Source: Sporomusaceae bacterium (lineage in GTDB: Bacteria > Bacillota > Negativicutes > Acidaminococcales > JAJUGR01). From it: a DNA stretch of 40,449 nucleotides. Within the stretch, counting starts at the first letter, position 1. The number at the start of each line of letters is the position of its first letter. Location of the stretch: NCBI GenBank assembly GCA_029265905.1, contig JAJUGR010000022.1, positions 1 through 40,449 of the forward strand, read 5' to 3'. A program made the translations under genes and the position numbers. This document shows, in pieces, positions 32,462 through 40,310 of the stretch. The notes beneath the pieces were generated by a model, which worked only from the letters and a program-made list of their open reading frames with translations, was not told the origin of the DNA and made no database searches.

Positions 32462-33457
32462 ATGGTTGAAGAAATACTGCCCGACATTTTTAAAATAACC
32501 GTGCCACTGCCGGACCATGCGGTCCGTTCCGTCAACAGCTATATCATCGCGTCAAGCGACCGCACCCTTGTGATTGACACGGGCTGGAACCGCATGGCCT
32601 GTTTGGAAACGCTGCTGGCAGCGATGGAGGAAATCGGCGTCGACCGCGCTCATGCGGACCTCTTTTTAACCCACATTCATGCCGACCATGCCGGCCTCGC
32701 CGGCTGGATGGCGCAAAAAGGCGCGACCGTCTACTGCGGCCAGCGCGACATAGCGCTAATGGACAACTTCATCAACACCAGCGGCGATAAAAGTTGGCCG
32801 GTCATGCAGCAGTTGGCCAAGCCGCATGGCTTTTCGACCGAGGAACTGACCAAAGGACTCGAGGCCCATGCCGGAAACCGGTACGCCCCCGAAGGTCTCG
32901 GACAAATGACCGCTGTGCAAGACGGCGACACCCTGACCGTCGGCAGCTACCAACTAACCTGCATCGCCACGCCGGGCCATACGCCGGGCCACATGTGCCT
33001 GTATGAGCCGACCAACAAGCTTCTGTTTTCCGGCGACCACCTGATCGGCGGCTTCACCCCGACCATATCGCAATGGGCGCTGGATGGAACAGGCGTTGAT
33101 GATTACTTGGCCTCGCTCGATAAACTGCTCGCCTACGATATCAGCCTGGCTCTGCCCGGACACTGGGATAGTTTCACGAATTGGCAAGGCCGGATCAAAA
33201 AAGCGAAGGCCTTCCACGCCGCCTGCAACGACGACATCCTCGCCGTGCTGGCAGACAAACAGCCGCTATCGGCGCGCCAGGTAGCGGCCGCCCGCAGTTG
33301 GAACGGCAGCAAGAACGCCTGGGTGTTTTTCCCGATGGCCCGCAAATGGAGCGCCACGGCCGACACCCTGGCCCATCTGTGCCACCTCCGCGACCATGGC
33401 CAGCTAGAAATGATCCGGCATCAAGAGCAGGTGCTGTGGCGCACGAAAATTGATTGA
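32462..33457 (+). CDS. Metallo-beta-lactamase-fold hydrolase
   Basis: The 331-aa product has the MBL zinc motif HIHADH (71-76), a further His in TPGHTPGHM (about 174), the bridging Asp in FSGDHL and the last His in LPGHWD. The C-terminal part (about 250-331) is a small winged-helix-like region seen in the LACTB2/glyoxalase II-like subgroup. Likely substrates are thioesters or other esters; the specific role is unknown. ATG at 32462 has GGGAGG 6 bases upstream, and 11 codons further upstream are therefore excluded. It is a single gene with its own terminator. Confidence 0.9.
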   Translation: MVEEILPDIFKITVPLPDHAVRSVNSYIIASSDRTLVIDTGWNRMACLETLLAAMEEIGVDRAHADLFLTHIHADHAGLAGWMAQKGATVYCGQRDIALMDNFINTSGDKSWPVMQQLAKPHGFSTEELTKGLEAHAGNRYAPEGLGQMTAVQDGDTLTVGSYQLTCIATPGHTPGHMCLYEPTNKLLFSGDHLIGGFTPTISQWALDGTGVDDYLASLDKLLAYDISLALPGHWDSFTNWQGRIKKAKAFHAACNDDILAVLADKQPLSARQVAAARSWNGSKNAWVFFPMARKWSATADTLAHLCHLRDHGQLEMIRHQEQVLWRTKID

Positions 33458-33475
33458 CAAAAAGGTTCAAAAAAA

Positions 33476-33503
33476 GGCTGTTTGCCGCGTCCGGCAAACA
33501 GCC
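33476..33503. terminator. Bidirectional terminator between the MBL gene and dapA
   Basis: GGCTGTTTGCCG (33476-33487) and CGGCAAACAGCC (33492-33503) form a perfect 12-bp stem with loop CGTC. T-runs occur on both strands, between two convergent genes. Confidence 0.9.
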
Positions 33504-33524
33504 CTTTTACTACCAAGTCTCGCT

Positions 33525-34403
33525 TTAGAGCAAGCCGTAGGCCTGCATTTCCTTGCGCAGCATTTCAAGGTGGTCTTCAGTAAGGTCCGTAAGCGGCATG
33601 CGGCACGGACCGGCGGCAAAGCCCATAAGCTTAACGGCCGCTTTGATCGGAATCGGGTTGACTTCGACAAACAGCGCTTTCAACAATTTCAACGTTTTCA
33701 ACTGAAGCTTGATCGCGCCATCGATATCGCCGGCAAAGAACTTCGCCACCATATCATGCGTATCGCCCGGAATGATATTGGCCATCACGGAGATGACGCC
33801 TTTGCCGCCCATGGACAGCATCGGCAGCACCATGTTGTCGTCGCCGGAATAAACCGCAAAATCGTCACCGCACAAATTGATCACATCGCCAACTTGGGCA
33901 AAATTGCATTCCTTCACGGCGACAATGTTGTCGATCTCCGACAGCGCCTTTATCGTTTCCGGGTTGATATTGACGCCGGTCCGCCCTGGGATATTGTACA
34001 GCACGACCGGGATGCTGATGCTGTCGGCAATCATCTTGAAGTGGCTGAAAAGCCCCTTTTGCGTCGCTTTGTTGTAATAAGGCGATACGGATAAAATCGC
34101 ATCAGCCCCCACCGCTTCCGCTTCTTTCGACAACTCTATGGCATGGCGGGTATCGTTGCTGCCCGTTCCGGCAATGACCGGCACGCGTTTGGCCACCTTG
34201 TCCACGACAAATTTAATGACTTGAATGTGTTCCTCATCCGGCATAGTTGACGCTTCACCCGTAGTGCCGCAAACAACAATTGCATCCGTGCCGCCTTTAA
34301 TTTGGAATTCAACCAACTCAGCCAAAGCATCGTAATTGACGCCAGTTTCCGTAAAAGGGGTGACAATTGCTACAGCAGAACCAACAAATAAGGGTTTTCT
34401 CAT
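33525..34403 (-). CDS. dapA: 4-hydroxy-tetrahydrodipicolinate synthase
   Basis: The 292-aa DapA/NAL-family TIM barrel has GTTGEASTM (46-54; Thr47/Thr48 of the catalytic triad), YNIPGRTGVN with the catalytic Tyr, and VAVKECN with the Schiff-base Lys. Arg in IPGR contacts the substrate carboxylate. It condenses pyruvate with aspartate semialdehyde, the first step toward diaminopimelate and lysine. ATG at 34403 has AAGGTGG 7 bases upstream; a longer frame to 34517 lacks a ribosome site. No other dap gene is adjacent; lysA lies 12 kb away. Confidence 0.95.
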   Translation of the reverse strand: MRKPLFVGSAVAIVTPFTETGVNYDALAELVEFQIKGGTDAIVVCGTTGEASTMPDEEHIQVIKFVVDKVAKRVPVIAGTGSNDTRHAIELSKEAEAVGADAILSVSPYYNKATQKGLFSHFKMIADSISIPVVLYNIPGRTGVNINPETIKALSEIDNIVAVKECNFAQVGDVINLCGDDFAVYSGDDNMVLPMLSMGGKGVISVMANIIPGDTHDMVAKFFAGDIDGAIKLQLKTLKLLKALFVEVNPIPIKAAVKLMGFAAGPCRMPLTDLTEDHLEMLRKEMQAYGLL

Positions 34404-34545
34404 AAAAAATCCACCTTCGTTAATATTTTGTCCAACCAAAATGCTTAGTAATGCGTTCTCCACAACCGGCAAATTTTCCTGCTTTCTGTCATCAACTTTT
34501 ATGTAATTATTCCGCATTTTATTGTTTTTGCTAATTCAAAATGCC

Positions 34546-34574
34546 TTGCCAAGGGTTACAAAGTGCAATAGAAT
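34546..34574 (+). promoter_or_regulatory. Sigma-A promoter of the orphan livK-type gene
   Basis: TTGCCA (34546-34551), a 17-base spacer and TAGAAT (34569-34574) lie 67 bases upstream of the start codon. Confidence 0.7.
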
Positions 34575-34641
34575 GTTGAAAAGGACCGATCCATTTGACT
34601 TCAAATGAGGAAACTGTGATTTTTGGGAGGCAGAAGCACAT

Positions 34642-35808
34642 ATGAAAAAACGTTTTTCAAAGCTCACTTGCCTGGGCCTCAGCCTTGCGCTGGCGGCCGG
34701 CCTGGTTTCGGGCTGCAAGGACACCGCAAGCAAAGACATCAAAATCGGCATGGTGTATGAATTGACCGGCAATACGGCTTCGTACGGCACGTCAGCCGCC
34801 AACGGCGCCAAGCTGGCCTTCAAGCAAATCAATGCTGCCGGCGGCGTGCTGGGCAAGCAGATCCAGATTGTTGCCGCCGACAACAAAGGCGAGCCGTCTG
34901 AATCAGCCAACGTCATGACGAAAGTGCTCACCCAAGATAAGGTGGTGGCGGTAACCGGCTTTACGGTCAGTTCCTGCGCCATTGCCGCTTCCTCGGTCGC
35001 GGAAAGCAACAAGATTCCCTTTGTGGCTGCCGCCCCGGTCAATCCGAAAGTCACGGTCGATGAACGCACCGGCAAGGTAAAAGAGTACGTCTTCCGCGCC
35101 TGCTTTATCGACTCCTTCCAGGGCATGGTCGGCGCCAATTTCGCCGCCAACAGCCTCAAGGCGAAAAAGGTTGCCATCATGACCGACAGTTCCAGCGACT
35201 ACAGCAAGGGCCTGACGAGCATCTTCAAGGACGCTTTCACGAAGAAAGGCGGTCAAATTGTCGCGGAAGAAGCCTATTTGCAAAAAGACCAGGATTACAA
35301 GTCCGTCCTGACGAAAATCAAGGCGCAAAACCCTGACTTGCTCTACATCCCCGGCTACTACGAAGACGTGGGCAAGATCATCAAGCAGGCCCGCGAGCTG
35401 GGCATGACCCTTCCCGTACTCGGAGCCGACGCCTGGGATTCGCCCACGCTGGTTGAGATGGGCGGCCCGCAAGCGTTGAACAATACGTATTTCACGAACT
35501 TCTACTCGGTCGATGACCATAACCCCGCCTCAAACGCCTTCGTGGAAGCCTATAAAAAAGAATACGGCCAAGCGCCGGACTCCATGGCCGCGATGGGTTA
35601 TGATGCCGCCAATCTCTTGGTTGATGCCATCCGCCGGGCCAACAGCACGGACGCCGCCAAGATTCGCGATGCGCTGTCCGCCACGAAGAGCTTTCAAAGC
35701 GTAAGCGGTGAGATGAGCCTGAACAGTACGCACGACGCGGTCAGAGGGGTCGTCATTATCGAAATGAAGGATGGCAAGCAAGTCTACAAAGAAACCATTA
35801 AGCAATAA
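34642..35808 (+). CDS. Orphan branched-chain amino acid-type ABC binding lipoprotein (LivK family)
   Basis: The 388-aa product has a lipoprotein signal (lipobox LVSGC) and a type I binding fold. It carries IGMVYELTGNTASYGTSAANGAKLAFKQIN, VAVTGFTVSSCAIAASSV and VAIMTDSSSDYSKGL. No permease or ATPase gene is nearby: it has its own promoter and a terminator on both sides. It may feed the LivHMGF complex encoded about 8 kb away with a different ligand. It is clearly divergent from the other LivK in this window (different lipobox and ligand-loop sequence). Confidence 0.9.
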   Translation: MKKRFSKLTCLGLSLALAAGLVSGCKDTASKDIKIGMVYELTGNTASYGTSAANGAKLAFKQINAAGGVLGKQIQIVAADNKGEPSESANVMTKVLTQDKVVAVTGFTVSSCAIAASSVAESNKIPFVAAAPVNPKVTVDERTGKVKEYVFRACFIDSFQGMVGANFAANSLKAKKVAIMTDSSSDYSKGLTSIFKDAFTKKGGQIVAEEAYLQKDQDYKSVLTKIKAQNPDLLYIPGYYEDVGKIIKQARELGMTLPVLGADAWDSPTLVEMGGPQALNNTYFTNFYSVDDHNPASNAFVEAYKKEYGQAPDSMAAMGYDAANLLVDAIRRANSTDAAKIRDALSATKSFQSVSGEMSLNSTHDAVRGVVIIEMKDGKQVYKETIKQ

Positions 35809-35817
35809 TGGCCCATA

Positions 35818-35864
35818 GCAGAAAAAATGCCCCGCGAGATTTCCTCGCGGGGCATTTTTTCTGC
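35818..35864. terminator. Bidirectional 21-bp terminator between the orphan livK-type gene and nadC
   Basis: The two arms (35818-35838 and 35844-35864) are exact 21-base inverted repeats around a 5-base loop. A GC-rich core CCCCGCGAG is flanked by runs of six A and six T, serving the two convergent transcripts. Confidence 0.93.
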
Positions 35865-35866
35865 CG

Positions 35867-36697
35867 CTATATAAGACGCAGGCTGATGTCGGCCGCTTTG
35901 ACCGAGTGCGTAAGCGCGCCGCTGGAAATGATGTCAACTCCGGTAGCCGCCAAGGCCGCCACTCTCTCTAGCGTCACGTTGCCGGACACCTCGACCAGCG
36001 CGCGGCGATCAATCAGCCGCACGGCGGTCTCGATCATCGGCAAATCCATGTTGTCCAGCATAATCACGTCAGCGCCGGCCTGCAGCGCCTGCTTTACCTG
36101 CTCAAGGTCCTCCACTTCGACTTCGATTTTAACGAACGGCGACACCTTTGCCCGCGCCCGCGCCACAGCCGGCAGGATTCCGCCGGCCGCCTTGATATGG
36201 TTATCTTTGATCATCACCATGGAATCGAGCCCAAATCGGTGGTTTTTCCCCCCGCCGACCGTCACAGCGTATTTTTGCAGCATGCGCAATCCCGGCAGGG
36301 TTTTCCGCGTATCGACGACAAGCGCCCGGTGTCCGCCGCACGCCGCCGCATACCGATTTGTTTCCGTGGCAATGCCGGTCATATGCTGCAGGAGGTTCAA
36401 CGCCACCCGCTCGCCCGCCAGCAGCGACTGGGTCGGGCCCTCAATACGGGCAAACCGTTGGCCTTTTTCAACCTTATCGCCGTCGGCATAGTCGAACGCC
36501 ACGTTCACCCGCTCGTCAAGCAGGGCAAACGTGCGCGCGAATACCGCTGTTCCAGCCAAAATCAGCGCCTGCTTGGCGATCAAATAACCGGCCGCCGTGT
36601 CCTCTTCGGCAAAAATCGCTTCCCCCGCCAGATCGCCCGCGCCGATGTCTTCTATCAAAGCGCGACGCAGCAATTCATCCAACGCCAGTTTGTTCAC
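35867..36697 (-). CDS. nadC: Nicotinate-nucleotide pyrophosphorylase (carboxylating)
   Basis: The 276-aa product matches quinolinate phosphoribosyltransferase. It has the N-terminal ALIEDIGAGDL, the LNLLQHMTGIAT helix, DTRKTLPGLR (substrate-binding Arg/Lys), GGGKNHRFGL, KDNHI, and EVEVEDLEQ with the later IMLDN. It forms nicotinate mononucleotide from quinolinate and PRPP. The start is GTG at 36697: its GTGA overlaps the nadB stop, and GAGGCGG lies just upstream. Longer readings overlap nadB without a ribosome site. It is the third gene of nadABC. Confidence 0.95.
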   Translation of the reverse strand: MNKLALDELLRRALIEDIGAGDLAGEAIFAEEDTAAGYLIAKQALILAGTAVFARTFALLDERVNVAFDYADGDKVEKGQRFARIEGPTQSLLAGERVALNLLQHMTGIATETNRYAAACGGHRALVVDTRKTLPGLRMLQKYAVTVGGGKNHRFGLDSMVMIKDNHIKAAGGILPAVARARAKVSPFVKIEVEVEDLEQVKQALQAGADVIMLDNMDLPMIETAVRLIDRRALVEVSGNVTLERVAALAATGVDIISSGALTHSVKAADISLRLI

Positions 36698-38280
36698 GCT
36701 AACACCGCCTCTTTTCCCCATTGCTGCAACGTATGCTTTCCGGCATCGGCGTCGCATTTGTCCGGAAAATCCGTCCGGTAATGCACGCCGCGGCTTTCCT
36801 TGCGCAACAGGGCCGCTTCCACCAGGAGCGCCGCCAAGCGGCCGGCGTTGCTTGCCTGATATCCGCGTCTGTCCGCCGCGCCGGGCTCATTTTTCGGCCC
36901 GGTCTTGAGCGTGGAGAGCAGCGACGACAGTCCGTCCGCCTGCCTCACCACCCCGGCTGCGGCCTCCAATCTGCTCTGCAAGACAGAAAGCTCCAGATCC
37001 GGCCCCCTGTCCAGCACGCCCTCACACAAAGCCCCGCTGACCGCGGTTGAAACGCGGGAGCCATTAATGCACGCCGCCACCCGGCGTCCAAACACGACGC
37101 CTTCCAGCAAGGAGTTGCTGGCCAAGCGATTGGCGCCGTGCACGCCGGTTGCCGCCGCCTCGCCGCATGCATACAAGCAAGGCAGGCTTGTGCGTCCGTA
37201 CAAGTCCGTCTTGATCCCGCCGATCGTATAGTGCGCCGCCGGCGCAATCGGAATAATATCCCGCTCCATGTAGTAGTTATTCTTGGCCAGTTCGGCATAG
37301 ACTTGACGGAAGCGATCGACCAGGTAGTCTTTGCCAAAATGCCGGGCGTCCAAATAAAGCGAGCCGCCGCCCTGCCGTTCCGTTTCGCGCAGCATGGCCC
37401 GCGAAACGACGTCGCGCGGCGCCAGTTCGGCGCTCTCGTGGTAGGCGGGCATAAAACGCTCCCGCGCCTCATTGAGCAATAAAGCGCCTTCGCCGCGAAA
37501 CGCCTCGGTCAGCAAAAAGGCCTTGCCCGTCAGCGTTGTGAAAGCCGTCGGGTGAAATTGCACAAACTCCATGTCAGAAAGCACCACGCCAGCGCGATAG
37601 GCCGCGGCAATGCCGTCCCCGCAGGATGAGAGCGCGTTCGTCGAACGGGCGAACAGGCCGCTGTATCCGCCCGTGGCGACCACAACCGCCCCGGCGCGCA
37701 AATGAATAAGCCGCCCCGCCACCTCAACGAGGCAACCACAGCAGCCTTGCGCCGCCGTCAGCAAGTCGACAAGGAACGCCCCCTTGATCGGCTCGATATT
37801 GCTTCGTCTCTCCACCTCGCCCGCCAGCGTCTCGGCGATATGGCGCCCGGTATAGTCGTAATAATTCGCCACCCGGTGGCACGAATGCCCGCCTTCCCGC
37901 GTAAGCGTCAAGCCATTGCCGTCACGGCAAAAATCAGCCCCCAGCGTCTGCAGATAAGCCAAGGCCGCCGGCCCCTCGGCGGTTAAAACGGCCACCGCCT
38001 CCTTGCGGCAGGCGCCTTGCCCGACCCGCATTGTGTCGTCGAAATGCAACTGCACGCTGTCGTCGGGACCAACCGCCACCGCCATGCCGCCCTGCGCTTT
38101 ATGCGTGCTGCTTTCCGCCAGCTCCGCCTTGCTGACCAGCGCCACGCTGCAACTAGGATCAATCGACAGAGCCGCCGTCATGCCAGCAACGCCCGCCCCG
38201 ACGACGACGACATCATAGCGTTTTTCCGGCAACTCACCCAGTTTGCGCCATGCCGGCGTAATATAGCCGCGCTGGGTCAC
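36694..38280 (-). CDS. nadB: L-aspartate oxidase
   Basis: The 528-aa flavoprotein has an FAD-binding GAGVAGMTAAL (27-37), the STHKAQGGMAVA loop, REGGHSCHRV, VVATGGYSGLF, and the late GEAAATGVHGANRLASNSLLEG signature. It oxidises aspartate to iminoaspartate for NadA; in anaerobes fumarate serves as electron acceptor. The start is GTG at 38280, one base after the nadA stop, with GGAGG inside the nadA 3' end. It overlaps nadC by 4 bases. Confidence 0.96.
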   Translation of the reverse strand: MTQRGYITPAWRKLGELPEKRYDVVVVGAGVAGMTAALSIDPSCSVALVSKAELAESSTHKAQGGMAVAVGPDDSVQLHFDDTMRVGQGACRKEAVAVLTAEGPAALAYLQTLGADFCRDGNGLTLTREGGHSCHRVANYYDYTGRHIAETLAGEVERRSNIEPIKGAFLVDLLTAAQGCCGCLVEVAGRLIHLRAGAVVVATGGYSGLFARSTNALSSCGDGIAAAYRAGVVLSDMEFVQFHPTAFTTLTGKAFLLTEAFRGEGALLLNEARERFMPAYHESAELAPRDVVSRAMLRETERQGGGSLYLDARHFGKDYLVDRFRQVYAELAKNNYYMERDIIPIAPAAHYTIGGIKTDLYGRTSLPCLYACGEAAATGVHGANRLASNSLLEGVVFGRRVAACINGSRVSTAVSGALCEGVLDRGPDLELSVLQSRLEAAAGVVRQADGLSSLLSTLKTGPKNEPGAADRRGYQASNAGRLAALLVEAALLRKESRGVHYRTDFPDKCDADAGKHTLQQWGKEAVLA

Positions 38281-38281
38281 G

Positions 38282-39187
38282 CTAGACCACCTCCAGCATG
38301 CGGATCAGCGCTCGCCGGGCCGGCCCCGCGAGCGCTTCATCGACCTCAATTTGGTGCTGGTTGTGCAGGAGCGCCGCGTGCACGCTCTGCAGGCGCGTTT
38401 TTTTCATGTTCGGACAAACCAAGCCCGGGTGCAGCAAAAAGAAATGCTTGTCCGGTCGCGAAGCCCGTAAGTTGCACAGCACGCCTACTTCCGTTCCGAT
38501 AATCAAGGACTTCTCTTGCGATTGCTCGGCGTAACGGATGATCTCCGCCGTACTGCCGGTGAAGTCGGCCATGGCGACAACGTCCGGCGCACATTCCGGA
38601 TGAACAAGGATTTTGGCGTGCGGATAGTCGGCCCGGATTTGCGCCACGTCGCCCGGACGCACCTTGGCATGCGTCACGCACGCGCCGTGCCACAGGACCA
38701 ATTCTTTCTCGGGCAGTTGTTTGGCTACATAATCACCCAAGTGGCCATCAGGGACGAAAATGACCTTTTTCTCCGGCAGGGAGGCAACCACCTTGACGGC
38801 ATTGGAAGACGTGCAGCAGATGTCTGTCTCCGCCTTCACCTCCGCCGAAGAGTTGACGTAGCAGACGACCGGGGCGCCAGGGTGCTGCCGCTTCAAGGCC
38901 CGCACATCGCCGCCGGTAATGGTGTCGGCCAGCGGGCAGCCGGCGTCGCTTTCCGGCAGCAAGACCGTCTTATCCGGCGAGAGTATCTTGGCTGTTTCCG
39001 CCATAAACCGGACCCCGCTAAAAACGATTGTCTCGCAGTCCAGGTTGGCCGCGATCTTACTTAAATAGAACGAATCGCCGATGTAGTCGGCCACTTCCTG
39101 CACCTCGTCAAGTTGGTAGTTGTGCGCCAGGACAAGGGCATTGCGCTCGCGCTTCAGTTTCTCGATTTCCTGTTTTAGATTGACCAC
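38282..39187 (-). CDS. nadA: Quinolinate synthase
   Basis: The 301-aa product is a 4Fe-4S quinolinate synthase with cluster cysteines C84 (DAGCPLAD), C170 (WHGACVTH) and C258 (GLVCPN). The family segments LAHNYQ and YVNSSAEVKAETD are present. It condenses iminoaspartate with dihydroxyacetone phosphate. GTG at 39187 has AGGAGG exactly 7 bases upstream. It is the first gene of nadABC, behind a promoter with a palindromic operator at its start point. Confidence 0.96.
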   Translation of the reverse strand: MVNLKQEIEKLKRERNALVLAHNYQLDEVQEVADYIGDSFYLSKIAANLDCETIVFSGVRFMAETAKILSPDKTVLLPESDAGCPLADTITGGDVRALKRQHPGAPVVCYVNSSAEVKAETDICCTSSNAVKVVASLPEKKVIFVPDGHLGDYVAKQLPEKELVLWHGACVTHAKVRPGDVAQIRADYPHAKILVHPECAPDVVAMADFTGSTAEIIRYAEQSQEKSLIIGTEVGVLCNLRASRPDKHFFLLHPGLVCPNMKKTRLQSVHAALLHNQHQIEVDEALAGPARRALIRMLEVV

Positions 39188-39223
39188 TTTTTTTCCTCCT
39201 TAGCGCTTTACCGCCAATAGACT

Positions 39224-39240
39224 TGACAGGTGTCTTGTCA
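39224..39240. promoter_or_regulatory. Probable NiaR (niacin repressor) operator of nadABC
   Basis: TGACAGGTGTCTTGTCA has the inverted repeat TGACA-N7-TGTCA. It lies 9 bases downstream of the -10 box, overlapping the expected start point. NiaR (YrxA) sites of Firmicutes contain similar GTGTCTTG/ACA elements and control nadBCA. The regulator gene is not in this window. Confidence 0.6.
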
Positions 39241-39249
39241 CTTATGGTT

Positions 39250-39278
39250 ATTATACGACCGGCGCCGAAAAATAACAA
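39250..39278 (-). promoter_or_regulatory. Sigma-A promoter of nadABC
   Basis: The minus strand has TTGTTA (39278-39273), a 17-base spacer and a perfect TATAAT (39255-39250). Confidence 0.75.
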
Positions 39279-39303
39279 GCAAGACAAAACCGCAAAACAG
39301 ACA

Positions 39304-39350
39304 AAAAGCTGTTGGCGGTCTGGCAAAATACCAGACCGCCAACAGCTTTT
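39304..39350 (-). terminator. 20-bp terminator of the yjiHG unit
   Basis: Exact 20-base inverted repeats (39304-39323 and 39331-39350; core GCTGTTGGCGGTCTGG) enclose a 7-base loop and end in T-runs. It follows the yjiG stop by 27 bases and insulates the nadABC promoter. Confidence 0.93.
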
Positions 39351-39377
39351 CGCTGAGCAAAAGCAGCTTGCCTGTGT

Positions 39378-39875
39378 TTAGTTTAGTCCCATCGCATTTA
39401 AAATCAGGCGCGTCAAGACCATCGCAATCGCGGCATCAACAAGCGGCACGCATAAGAGCAGCGAGTGACGCATTTTATTTGTGTTGGCCACAATAACGAT
39501 GCGCACGAAATGCCCGATCAGCGTCCCCATCGTAATACAGGCCGGAAACAGAATCGTCGCCTGAGCTGCGGTAATCACGCCCTTGGAATACAGCGTCGCG
39601 GCGGTCGCGCAGCCGGCGGCCTTGGCGAAAAAGGCCGCCACCAGGGCAAACACGGCTTCGCCGGGCAGGCCAAACAGCGCCATGACCGGACTCAGCAATT
39701 TGCCGACACTGTTCATCAGCCCGGTAATCTCCAAAAAGACAATCAGGACGTAGGCCAGCACCATCGCCGGAGCAATCATTTCCGCCCCGATATAAAAGCC
39801 TTTTTTGGCGCCGGCCATAAATTCCTCAACAATACTGGGTTTCATTTTTTGCAGTTCGATATTCGTTTCAGCCAC
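39378..39875 (-). CDS. yjiG: YjiG-type nucleoside-recognition (Gate) domain membrane protein
   Basis: The 165-aa product has four to five membrane helices and the Gate/nucleoside-recognition domain seen in SpmB and YjiG: KGFYIGAEMIAPAMVLAYVLI, AAFFAKAAGCATAATLYSKG. The start is GTG at 39875, 8 bases after AGGAGG; the TTG at 39881 is too close. It follows yjiH by 12 bases, and the pair is conserved (yjiH-yjiG next to iadA in E. coli). The role is uncertain, probably transport of a small solute. Confidence 0.85.
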   Translation of the reverse strand: MAETNIELQKMKPSIVEEFMAGAKKGFYIGAEMIAPAMVLAYVLIVFLEITGLMNSVGKLLSPVMALFGLPGEAVFALVAAFFAKAAGCATAATLYSKGVITAAQATILFPACITMGTLIGHFVRIVIVANTNKMRHSLLLCVPLVDAAIAMVLTRLILNAMGLN

Positions 39876-39887
39876 TGCCAACGCCTC

Positions 39888-40310
39888 CTACGCCGTCTTT
39901 TGGGCCAGCCGCTTCAAGTACAAGCGGACCAAGTTGGCCCCGATTATTTTAACGACCACGATTATCCCAATAACTGCGCCTACCGGCAGGACCGTAATCG
40001 GCAGCAAGGCGGCGCCCGTGCCGAACGTGTTGGTGACAGGCGCGGAGCCGGCATACTGATAAGCGACAAACACCGTCCGTTCGTCGTCCGTCATCAGCTT
40101 ATCCTCAACCAGGCCTTTCGTCATGACGGCGCCCACATCCGAACTGGTGAAGCTGCTGACAAAAGCCAGACCGCTAGCGCCGGGGATGCCCAGGAACGGG
40201 TGCAAAATCGGCCGGAACAAGATTTCCGCCGCCCGCAGGGCCCCCAGCGATTCGGCCACCTGAATGGCGCCCAAGGCAAACATCAGCGTTGGGAACAGAG
40301 TCAGTGCGAA
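39888..40310 (-). pseudogene. yjiH: yjiH, 3' part only; interrupted by a group II intron
   Basis: The visible 140 residues (FALTLFPTLMFALGAIQVAESL ... KRLAQKTA) match the C-terminal part of YjiH, a Gate-domain membrane protein usually about 220 aa or longer. The only in-frame ATG (40331) lies inside the intron's domain VI, so it is not the native start. The 5' part should lie beyond the intron, outside this window. The intron is in the sense orientation, so splicing could restore a functional message; 'pseudogene' is therefore provisional. Confidence 0.75.

Noticed and set aside
39223-39254. A plus-strand promoter from TTGACA at 39223 and TTATTA near 39249
   Set aside because: The spacing is about 20 bases and there is no plus-strand gene downstream. 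TTGACA is part of the nadABC operator, and a better promoter exists on the minus strand.
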